Assembly: GCA_903930195.1 (NCBI GenBank)
Contig: CAIYXH010000073.1
Coordinates: 1 to 11,797, forward strand
Length of the DNA: 11,797 nt
Direction of reading: 5' to 3'
Source of the DNA: an uncultured Actinomycetes bacterium
GTDB taxonomy: Bacteria > Actinomycetota > Thermoleophilia > Gaiellales > Gaiellaceae
Under the pieces are notes generated by a model. The model had not been told where the DNA came from and searched no databases. It saw only the letters and a list, made by a program, of their open reading frames with translations. Numbering within the stretch: position 1 is the first letter of the stretch; each line of letters begins with the position of its first letter. Below, piece by piece: positions 5,820 through 11,797 of the stretch. A program made the position numbers and the translations under genes.

Positions 5820-6446
5820 TCATGTGCGTGTCCAGCGGAAGTGGGCCGCCGCAGGCGAGGCTTCGAGGCCGGCCGGCTCGAGGCCGACGAGCGGACCGTC
5901 GAAGACGCGCTCGCCCGCACCGAGCACGACCGGGACCACGTGCACCTCGAGGCTGTCGATCAGCCCGGCCCCGAGAAACCGCCGCGCCGTCTCGGCGCCG
6001 CCGCCGATCGAGATGTCGAGCGGGCCGGCTGCCTCTCGGGCGCGGCCGAGCGCCTCGTCGATCCCGCCGGTGACGAAGTGGAACGTCGTGTCCGAGAGCG
6101 AGAGCGACTCCCGCGGGTGGTGGGTGAGCACGAAGACGTCGTGGTGGAACGGCGGCTCGTCGCCCCACCAGCCGTCCCACGGCTCGTCCCACGGCCCGCG
6201 CACCGGGCCGAACATGTTGCGGCCCATGATCGAGGCGCCGACGTTCTCGTCCCAGTTGACGTGGTCGTTGTCGATCCCGGTCTCGCCGCCGTCGCCCATA
6301 CCGTGCTTGGAGCGGAAGTTGTGGGTCGCGAACGCCCAGGCGTGCAGGCCCTGCCCGCCTTCGCCCATCGGGCTCTCGAGGGACTGTCCCGGGCCGGCCA
6401 CGTAGCCGTCGAGGGACATCGTCATCTGCAGCTTCAGCTTGGGCAT
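5820..6446 (-). CDS. Dihydrofolate reductase / RibD C-terminal-like reductase
   Basis: A 208-residue protein of the dihydrofolate-reductase-like superfamily (RibD_C type), whose members are mostly NAD(P)H-dependent reductases of unassigned substrate. It opens PKLKLQMTMSLDGYVAGPGQ, the family's N-terminal beta strand and loop. GASIMGRNMFGPVRGPW is at 70-86 and the dinucleotide-binding SIGGGAETARRFLGAGLID at 146-164, then EVHVVPVVLGAGERVFDG. The length is normal. The frame is open to an ATG at 6533, but ATG 6446 is chosen: it fits the family N-terminus and is preceded by GGAGAA at good spacing, while the upstream residues are polar and unlike the family. It is the first gene of a unit with the MarR regulator 55 bp downstream, so it may be under that regulator's control. 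True folate reduction is unlikely to be its only possible role; the substrate is unknown. Confidence 0.88.
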   Translation of the reverse strand: MPKLKLQMTMSLDGYVAGPGQSLESPMGEGGQGLHAWAFATHNFRSKHGMGDGGETGIDNDHVNWDENVGASIMGRNMFGPVRGPWDEPWDGWWGDEPPFHHDVFVLTHHPRESLSLSDTTFHFVTGGIDEALGRAREAAGPLDISIGGGAETARRFLGAGLIDSLEVHVVPVVLGAGERVFDGPLVGLEPAGLEASPAAAHFRWTRT

Positions 6447-6451
6447 CGCGG

Positions 6452-6457
6452 TTCTCC
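6452..6457 (-). promoter_or_regulatory. Ribosome binding site deciding the reductase start
   Basis: GGAGAA on the minus strand ends 5 nt before ATG 6446. It supports this start over the ATG 87 bases upstream. Confidence 0.6.
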
Positions 6458-6505
6458 GTTCGTCGAGTGCTGCCTTGGACTCTCGCACGCACCCCGACTC
6501 ATCGG

Positions 6506-6534
6506 TTGCGGGCTCGGTGCGAAGGGCAGACAAT
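6506..6534 (+). promoter_or_regulatory. Candidate promoter of the propeller gene, leaderless start
   Basis: TTGCGG (6506-6511) and GACAAT (6529-6534) are 17 bp apart; GACAAT matches four of six -10 consensus bases. It ends 6 nt before ATG 6541, so the mRNA may be leaderless; the only purine-rich stretch near the ATG is directly against it. The 94-bp divergent gap (6447-6540) holds nothing else I can support. Confidence 0.4.
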
Positions 6535-6540
6535 CGCAGG

Positions 6541-7659
6541 ATGGTTCGCCGCGCTGCGCTGATGACGCTCCTCTGCTTCGCGCTCGCAGGAATCGCGCAG
6601 GCGGCAGATCCGGCGCAGGTCGGCGTGGGCGGCTTCCCGACGGGGATGGCGCTCGACCCGGCGACCGGGACGCTCTATGTCGGGAACGGCACCACGAACT
6701 CGGTCTCGGTGATCGACACCGGCCGGTGCCAGGCCCGGTCTCCGGGCGGTTGCCCGCATCGCGCCGTCTCTGCGCCGGCCGGGGCGAATCCCGTCGGAAT
6801 CGTGGTCGACCACGCGAACGACACGCTCTACGTCGTCGACTCGTTCGCGGACACGGTCGTCCCCGTGCGGCGGAAGCACTGCACGCGCGGTGACGTCTCC
6901 GGGTGCCGCGGCGGCCGGCCGATCAAGGTCGGCTCGGGGCCGGAGTTCCTCGCGCTCGACGCCGGCACCCAGACGCTCTACGTCGCGAGCCTCTATGCCG
7001 ACACGGTCTCGGTGATCGACGCGAGGACGAACCGCGTCCGCGGGACGATCCCGCTGCGGTCGGGGCCGTTCGCCGTCGCTCTCGACGAGGCGACGAGCAC
7101 GATCTACGTGGCGATGCTCGGCGCTCCCACCGTCGCCGTGGTCGACGGGCGCACGTGCAACGCGGCCGACGTCAGCGGCTGCTCGCGCAGGCACGCGACG
7201 GTGCGGGTCGGGCTTGCGCCGGGCGGCATCGCGCTCGATCCGAAGACCCACACGGTCTACGTCTCGAGCCAGGCCGAGGACGACGTCACCGTCATCGACG
7301 GCCGTACGTGCAACGGCGGGATCAGCCGCGGCTGCGCGCATCCGGCGCACGTTGCTGCAGGCCAGGGGGCGCGAGGCATCGCGATCGACGAGGTGACCGG
7401 GACCGTCTACGTCGCGAACACCGGCGCGAACACGGTCAGCGTCATCGACGGCGCGACCTGCAACGCCTCCGTGCGGCGCGGCTGCACCCAGGTGCCGGCG
7501 AGCGTCGCGGTCGGTGTCAGCCCACGCCGGCTGCTCGTCGATCCCCGGAGCCACACGGTCTACGTCACGAACGCCGGCTCGGCCTCGGTGAGCCTGCTCG
7601 ACGCCCGCTCGTGCAACGCGCGCGTGCACCTGTCGTGCCCGTTGCCGGGCTCGGCCTGA
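6541..7659 (+). CDS. Secreted YVTN/YncE-type seven-bladed beta-propeller with C-x7-C loops
   Basis: A 372-residue exported beta-propeller of unknown function. A signal peptide (MVRRAALMTLLCFALAGIAQA) ends at about residue 21. Seven repeats of about 42-52 residues follow, each with the pattern G..P.g.alD..T.T-YV.n....tVsViD, as in YVTN and YncE/NHL-like surface proteins. Six repeats carry a cysteine pair in the loop after the ViD strand, always spaced eight apart: C63/C71, C114/C122, C206/C214, C257/C265, C307/C315 and C358/C366. The typical loop is TCNA....GC. The third repeat (about 130-171) has DARTNRVRGT in place of it. Such loops are likely disulphide-closed outside the cell. No anchor is seen. 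Propellers of this class mostly bind partners; catalysis cannot be assigned. The frame is open upstream to 6439, but the signal peptide fixes ATG 6541. Confidence 0.9.
   Translation: MVRRAALMTLLCFALAGIAQAADPAQVGVGGFPTGMALDPATGTLYVGNGTTNSVSVIDTGRCQARSPGGCPHRAVSAPAGANPVGIVVDHANDTLYVVDSFADTVVPVRRKHCTRGDVSGCRGGRPIKVGSGPEFLALDAGTQTLYVASLYADTVSVIDARTNRVRGTIPLRSGPFAVALDEATSTIYVAMLGAPTVAVVDGRTCNAADVSGCSRRHATVRVGLAPGGIALDPKTHTVYVSSQAEDDVTVIDGRTCNGGISRGCAHPAHVAAGQGARGIAIDEVTGTVYVANTGANTVSVIDGATCNASVRRGCTQVPASVAVGVSPRRLLVDPRSHTVYVTNAGSASVSLLDARSCNARVHLSCPLPGSA
6619..7638 (+). repeat. Seven tandem propeller-blade coding repeats
   Basis: Repeat units begin at about residues 27, 79, 130, 172, 223, 273 and 324 of the propeller protein. 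They are diverged at the DNA level but share the words YVxN, VSVID and CNA...GC. The third unit is shorter by about nine residues because it lacks the cysteine loop. Confidence 0.75.
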
Positions 7660-7676
7660 GCTGCGGGTCGAACACC

Positions 7677-7700
7677 GGGACAGGTCTGAAGCCCTGTCCC
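7677..7700. terminator. Perfect 8-bp hairpin between convergent genes
   Basis: GGGACAGG (7677-7684) and CCTGTCCC (7693-7700) form a perfect stem with an 8-nt loop in the 55-bp gap between the propeller and the convergent HhH-GPD gene. It is symmetric, so it could stop transcription from both sides. It has no T-run, so it would be a non-canonical terminator or an RNA 3'-end stabiliser. It could also be one copy of a dispersed intergenic palindrome. Confidence 0.55.
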
Positions 7701-7714
7701 TACGACGAGCGGGG

Positions 7715-8266
7715 CTACTGCTGCTTGGCGGCGGCGCGCGCTTCGGCCTTCTTCGCGCGCTTCGCGGACTGGTAGTCGAGCAGCGCCTGGGGCGAGTCGA
7801 CCTTGCCGAGGCAGGCGTGATCCGGTGCCAGCGGGCGGGCGAGCTCGACGTCGAGGCGGTAGGCGAGCACCGAGGCGAGGGCGGTGATCTTCATCGGGCC
7901 GAAGCCGGGGAGGGCGCCGAGGCGCTGCTTCAGGTCGGCGGTGTCCTTCGCCTCCGTCCAGATCCGCTCGGCCTTGCCGCCGTACTCCTCCGCCACGACC
8001 GACGCGAGGTCGCCCACGCGCTGCGCCATCGCGCCGGGAAAACGGTGGATCGCGGGCTTCTCGCGGAAGGCCTCCTCGAGCTCCATCCCCGCAAGCGTCT
8101 TCGGCGCGAGCGTGCCGACTCGCTGTTTCAGCCGCAGCGGTCCGGCGAAGGCCTGCTGGACGGTGATCTGCTGGTCGATCGCGAAGCCGACGAGCAGCGC
8201 GAACGGATCCTGCGCGAGCAGCGCGCACGCCTCGGGATCGTCCGTGAACCAGAGGGCCTCAGCCAC
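7715..8266 (-). CDS. HhH-GPD family base-excision repair-type protein
   Basis: A 183-residue protein resembling the uncharacterised actinobacterial HhH-GPD family, a relative of DNA glycosylases that remove damaged bases. Visible blocks: DPFALLVGFAIDQQITVQQAFAGP (20-43, the N-terminal helices), PAIHRFPGAMAQRV (71-84), and the helix-hairpin-helix LGALPGFGPMKITAL (116-130). After this a possible catalytic-loop aspartate is D149 (RPLAPDHACLG), though this assignment is uncertain. The C-terminus is a lysine/alanine-rich tail (SAKRAKKAEARAAAKQQ), likely a flexible DNA contact. The GTG at 8266 fits the family start (AEALWFTDDPEACALL); the open frame continues to 8419, but that part is low-complexity and lies over the divergent helicase. 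It faces the Lhr helicase head to head, which supports a repair role. Confidence 0.85.
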   Translation of the reverse strand: MAEALWFTDDPEACALLAQDPFALLVGFAIDQQITVQQAFAGPLRLKQRVGTLAPKTLAGMELEEAFREKPAIHRFPGAMAQRVGDLASVVAEEYGGKAERIWTEAKDTADLKQRLGALPGFGPMKITALASVLAYRLDVELARPLAPDHACLGKVDSPQALLDYQSAKRAKKAEARAAAKQQ

Positions 8267-8273
8267 AGGGAGG

Positions 8274-8283
8274 ACGATACCCT
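8274..8283. promoter_or_regulatory. Overlapping divergent -10 candidates for HhH-GPD and lhr
   Basis: In the 23-bp gap between two divergent starts, TATCGT on the minus strand (8279-8274) ends 7 nt before GTG 8266, and TACCCT on the plus strand (8278-8283) ends 6 nt before ATG 8290. They overlap by two bases. Neither start has a usable Shine-Dalgarno sequence, and there is no room for one plus a leader. A shared bidirectional promoter making two leaderless mRNAs would explain the layout. I found no good -35 for either, which keeps confidence low. Confidence 0.35.
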
Positions 8284-8289
8284 GGGCGG

Positions 8290-11200
8290 ATGGACCCGCT
8301 CGCAGCCTTCTCGCCGGCGACCCGGGCCTGGTTCGGCCGTGCGTTCGCGGAGCCGACGCCCGCGCAGACGCTCGGCTGGCCGGCAATTGCGACGGGTGAG
8401 CACGTCCTGATCCAGGCACCGACGGGGTCGGGCAAGACGCTCACGGCGTTCCTCTCGGCGATCGACCGGATCACCGCGACCCCGGGCGAGGGACTGCGCG
8501 TCCTCTACGTCTCGCCGCTCAAGGCGCTCAACTACGACATCGAGCGCAACCTCCGCGGCCCGCTGGCCGGCCTCGAGTCGAAGCTCCGTGTCGGCGTGCG
8601 CACAGGGGACACCCCCGCCAAGGAGCGGCGCGAGCTTGCGAAGGTGCCGCCGGACATCCTGATCACGACGCCGGAGTCGCTCTATCTGATGCTCACCTCG
8701 TCGGTGCGCGAGAGCCTGCGCGGTGTCGAGACGCTGATCCTCGACGAGGTGCACGCCGTTGCCGGGACGAAGCGCGGCGCGCACATGGCGCTCACGATCG
8801 AGCGGCTCGCCGCGATCGCCGAGCGGCCGTTCCAGCGGATCGGGCTCTCGGCCACGCAGCGCCCGCTCGAGGAGATCGGCAAGTTCGTCTCCGGCGCGCG
8901 GCCGATCACGCTCGTCGACGCGGGCATCGCGAAAGAGCTCGACCTCCAGGTCGTCGTCCCGGTCGAGGATCTGCGCGAGCTCGGCTCGAACGCCGCGCTC
9001 TACCACCCGACCGTCCAGGATGGCCAGGTCTCTGATGGCTCCTCGGAGCACGCGGTCGCCTCGATCTGGCCGTCGATGTACCCCGAGCTGCTCTCGCTCG
9101 TGCGCGAGCACCGCTCGACGATCATCTTCGTCAACAACCGCCGCCTCGCCGAGCGCCTCGCGCTGCGCCTGAACGAGTTGGCGAACCAGGATCTCGCCGA
9201 GGGCGAGCAGCCGGTCGAGATCGCGCGCGCCCATCACGGCTCGCTCGCCCGCGAGCAGCGCGTGCTCGTCGAGGAGGATCTCAAGGCGGGCCGGATCCCC
9301 TGTCTCGTCGCGACCTCCTCGCTCGAGCTCGGCATCGACATGGGCGCCGTCGACCTCGTGATCCAGGTCGAGTCGCCGAAGTCGGTCGCGCGCGGCCTGC
9401 AGCGCGTCGGCCGAGCCGGCCACGAGCTGCGTGCCGTCTCGAAGGGGCGGATCTTCCCCAAGTTCCGGGCCGACCTGCTCGAGTCCGCCGTCGTCGCGAA
9501 GGCGATGCGCGCGGGGGAGATCGAGGAGACGACGATCCCGCGCAACCCACTCGACGTGCTCGCGCAGCAGATCGTCGCGATCTCGGCCGACGACGAGATC
9601 GCGGTCGACGATCTCCACGACCTCGTCAAGCGGGCCTATCCGTTCGCCGACCTCTCGCGGCAGCAGCTCGAGAACGTCCTCGACATGCTCGCGGGCCGCT
9701 ACCCGTCGGACGAGTTCGCCGAGCTGCGCCCGCGCATCGTCTGGGATCGCACCGGGGGCACGATTCGCGCCCGCGAGGGAGCCCGCCGGCTGGCGGTCAC
9801 GAACGCCGGGACGATTCCCGACCGCGGGCTCTTCGGTGTCTTCCTCGTCGACGGCGGCGGGCGCGTCGGCGAGCTCGACGAGGAGATGGTCTACGAGGCC
9901 CGCGCCGGCCAGGTGTTCCTGCTCGGCGCCTCGAGCTGGCGGATCGAGGAGATCACCCGCGACCGCGTCCTCGTCTCCCCGGCTCCGGGCGTGCCCGGCG
10001 TCGTGCCGTTCTGGAAGGGCGAGGGGGTCGGCCGCCCGTACGAGCTCGGCGCGAAGATCGGCGCGGCCTCCCGCGAGCTCTCCGCGCTCGGCGACGACGT
10101 CGCGCTCGAGCGGCTCCGCACCGACTATCTCCTCGACGAGCGCGCCGCGCGCAACCTGCTCGCGTTCTTGCGCGACCAGGAGGCCGCGACCGGCGCCGTC
10201 CCGTCCGACCGCACGATCGTCGTCGAGCGCTTCCGCGACGAGATCGGCGACTGGCGTGTCTGCATCCTCTCGCCGTTCGGCGGCCGCGTCCACGCCCCCT
10301 GGGCGATGGCGCTCACCGCCCGCCTGCGGGAGGCGCACGGCATCGAGTCGCAGTCGATCTGGTCGGACGATGGCATCGCCCTGCACTTCCCGGATGCCGA
10401 CGTGCCGCCGCCGAGCGGCGACCTGCTGATCGAGCCGGGCGAGATCGAGGATCTCGTCGTCGCCGAGCTGGGGGAGACGGCGCTCTTCGGCTCGCGCTTC
10501 CGCGAGAACGCCGCGCGCTCGCTCCTGATCCCGCGTAGGTACCCCGGTCAGCGCACGCCGCTCTGGCAGCAGCGGCTCAAGGCGCAGTCGCTCCTGCAGG
10601 TCGCGCGGCGCTACGGCTCCTTCCCGGTCGTGCTCGAGACCTACCGCGAGTGCCTCCAGGACGTCTTCGATCTGCCGGCGCTGCGCGGCCTGCTCCAGGG
10701 CCTCCAGACCCGGACGATCGACCTCGTCGAAGCCGAGACCGGCAGCGCGTCACCCTACTCGTCCTCGCTCCTCTTCGACTACGTCGCGACCTACATGTAC
10801 GAGGACGACACGCCGCCTGCCGAACGGCGCGCGCAGGCGCTCTCCCTCGACCGCGACCTGCTGCGGGAGCTGCTCGGCCAGGAGGAGCTGCGCGACCTGC
10901 TCGACGCCGACGCGCTCGCCGAGGTCGAACGCCAGCTGCGCGGTGAGCCCGGGACGGCCGATGCGCTGCACGACAAGCTGCGCCTCCGTGGCGATCTGCG
11001 CACCGGCGAGTATGACCCTGCGCTTGCAGAGCCACTGATCGCCGAGCGGCGCGCCGTCATCGTGCGGATGGCCGGCGAGGAGCGTCTGATCGCAGCCGAG
11101 GATGCCGGCCGCTACCGCGACGCGCTCGGCGTGATGCCGCCGTCGGGCCTTCCCGATGCGTTCCTCGAGGGTGGCTCCGACTCGCTCCGCCAGCTCGTGC

Positions 11201-11797
11201 TCCGCTTCGCCAAGGGGCGCGGGCCGTTCACGACCGGCCAGGCCGACGAGCGCTTCGGACGCGACGTCTCCGGCGTGCTCGTCGAGCTCGAACGCGCCGA
11301 GCTGCTCGTCCGCGGCGAGCTCCGCCCGGGCGGCACCGAGCGCGAGTGGTGCGATCCCGATGTCCTCCGGCGCCTGCGGCGCGCCTCGCTCGCGGCGCTC
11401 CGCCGCGAAGTCGAGCCGGTCGAGCAGGCGGCGCTCGCACGGTTCCTGCCGTCGTGGCACGCGATCGACCGCCGTTCGAGCCTGCGCGAGGCGCTCGTCC
11501 CGCTCCAGGCACTCGCGCTGCCGGTCGCGCTCTGGGAGAGCGAGCTGCTGCCCCGTCGCGTCCCCGGCTACCGCCCGGAGCAGCTCGACGCGCTCTGCGC
11601 GAGCGGTGAGGTCGTCTGGGTCGGGGCGGGTCTCGACCGCGTGGCGCTCTATTTCCGCGAGGACGCGGCCGCGCTCGGCAAGGTCGTCGGCGCTCCGGCA
11701 CCGGAGGGCGAGACGCACGACCGGCTGCGCGAGGCGTTCGGCCGCGGTGCGCTCTTCTGGCTCGACCTCCTCGCCGAGACCGGCCTCGATCCCGAGC
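8290..11797 (+). CDS. lhr: Lhr-type ATP-dependent DNA helicase, C-terminus missing
   Basis: A superfamily-2 3'-to-5' DNA helicase of the long Lhr family, linked to DNA repair. The frame is open from ATG 8290 to the window edge, giving 1169 residues; long actinobacterial Lhr proteins have about 1500, so roughly the last fifth is outside. Motifs: Walker A APTGSGKT (43-50, K49), TTPESL, DEVH (152-155, motif II), SAT (187-189, motif III), ATSSLELGIDMG (341-352, motif V) and QRVGRAGH (371-378, motif VI). After the two RecA domains come the winged-helix and Lhr-core regions (for example RGLFGVFLVDGG and LGASSWRIEEI) and the family block SPFGGRVHAPWAMAL. From about residue 880 onward it continues into the Lhr C-terminal region. 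The ATG fits the family (FSPATRAWFGRAFAEPTPAQ). In mycobacteria lhr is next to a Nei glycosylase gene; here the neighbour is an HhH-GPD protein. Confidence 0.95.
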   Translation, partial: MDPLAAFSPATRAWFGRAFAEPTPAQTLGWPAIATGEHVLIQAPTGSGKTLTAFLSAIDRITATPGEGLRVLYVSPLKALNYDIERNLRGPLAGLESKLRVGVRTGDTPAKERRELAKVPPDILITTPESLYLMLTSSVRESLRGVETLILDEVHAVAGTKRGAHMALTIERLAAIAERPFQRIGLSATQRPLEEIGKFVSGARPITLVDAGIAKELDLQVVVPVEDLRELGSNAALYHPTVQDGQVSDGSSEHAVASIWPSMYPELLSLVREHRSTIIFVNNRRLAERLALRLNELANQDLAEGEQPVEIARAHHGSLAREQRVLVEEDLKAGRIPCLVATSSLELGIDMGAVDLVIQVESPKSVARGLQRVGRAGHELRAVSKGRIFPKFRADLLESAVVAKAMRAGEIEETTIPRNPLDVLAQQIVAISADDEIAVDDLHDLVKRAYPFADLSRQQLENVLDMLAGRYPSDEFAELRPRIVWDRTGGTIRAREGARRLAVTNAGTIPDRGLFGVFLVDGGGRVGELDEEMVYEARAGQVFLLGASSWRIEEITRDRVLVSPAPGVPGVVPFWKGEGVGRPYELGAKIGAASRELSALGDDVALERLRTDYLLDERAARNLLAFLRDQEAATGAVPSDRTIVVERFRDEIGDWRVCILSPFGGRVHAPWAMALTARLREAHGIESQSIWSDDGIALHFPDADVPPPSGDLLIEPGEIEDLVVAELGETALFGSRFRENAARSLLIPRRYPGQRTPLWQQRLKAQSLLQVARRYGSFPVVLETYRECLQDVFDLPALRGLLQGLQTRTIDLVEAETGSASPYSSSLLFDYVATYMYEDDTPPAERRAQALSLDRDLLRELLGQEELRDLLDADALAEVERQLRGEPGTADALHDKLRLRGDLRTGEYDPALAEPLIAERRAVIVRMAGEERLIAAEDAGRYRDALGVMPPSGLPDAFLEGGSDSLRQLVLRFAKGRGPFTTGQADERFGRDVSGVLVELERAELLVRGELRPGGTEREWCDPDVLRRLRRASLAALRREVEPVEQAALARFLPSWHAIDRRSSLREALVPLQALALPVALWESELLPRRVPGYRPEQLDALCASGEVVWVGAGLDRVALYFREDAAALGKVVGAPAPEGETHDRLREAFGRGALFWLDLLAETGLDPE

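Noticed and set aside
6447..6533. N-terminal extension of the reductase to ATG 6533
   Set aside because: ATG 6446 has a good ribosome binding site and fits the family start; the extra 29 residues are polar and unlike the family.
6619..7638. Propeller repeats as a CRISPR-like or DNA-level tandem array
   Set aside because: Periodicity is at protein level, in frame, with diverged codons and no spacer structure.
8128..10386. A 752-residue open frame on the minus strand, antisense to the helicase
   Set aside because: Low-complexity, arginine/glutamate/aspartate-rich composition with no recognisable motif, lying opposite a helicase with all its motifs. In DNA this GC-rich, antisense frames often lack stops.
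10750..11718. A 322-residue open frame antisense to the helicase C-terminal region
   Set aside because: Composition looks like a shadow frame, and the Lhr frame continues unbroken through the region.

Overview
The window is very GC-rich, gene-dense chromosomal DNA with several GTG starts, tight or overlapping gene junctions and few Shine-Dalgarno sequences. Together with the gene content (a stand-alone LigD-type polymerase, an actinobacterial-type HhH-GPD repair protein, a long Lhr helicase and a secreted YVTN propeller with C-x7-C loops), this suggests a deep-branching actinobacterium, perhaps of the Thermoleophilia. That placement is inference. I see no tRNA, rRNA, CRISPR array, insertion sequence, phage gene or origin.

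Region 1 (1-3015) is metabolism and transport. A YtcJ-like amidohydrolase, cut by the left edge, is divergent from a LysE/RhtB exporter across an 18-bp gap that holds an inverted repeat. The exporter's stop codon overlaps the start of a protein with two VOC (glyoxalase/dioxygenase fold) domains. That gene converges, with overlapping stops, on a short CPA1-type Na+(K+)/H+ antiporter. A possible 30-residue membrane peptide lies just upstream of the antiporter.

Region 2 (3016-5294) holds a stand-alone LigD polymerase/primase-domain protein with a strong ribosome binding site. Immediately after it is a short in-frame remnant of a second LigD polymerase C-terminus with an internal deletion. A secreted DUF11-like protein follows.

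Region 3 (5291-6446) is a two-gene minus-strand unit: a dihydrofolate-reductase/RibD-like reductase followed by a MarR regulator. The MarR gene has its own candidate promoter and an inverted-repeat operator candidate.

Region 4 (6541-7714) is a secreted seven-bladed YVTN propeller in which six blades carry a cysteine pair at exactly the same spacing. A perfect 8-bp hairpin lies between it and the next, convergent gene.

Region 5 (7715-11797) is DNA repair: an HhH-GPD glycosylase-like protein is divergent, across 23 bp, from an Lhr superfamily-2 helicase that runs off the right edge.

A recurring signal is a -10-like hexamer ending exactly 6 nt (once 7 nt) before the start codon of genes that lack a clear Shine-Dalgarno sequence. 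This suggests several leaderless mRNAs. Nothing here is a clear new multi-gene system. The points most worth following are the regular C-x7-C propeller, the deleted LigD remnant, the repair pair Lhr/HhH-GPD and the leaderless-promoter pattern.
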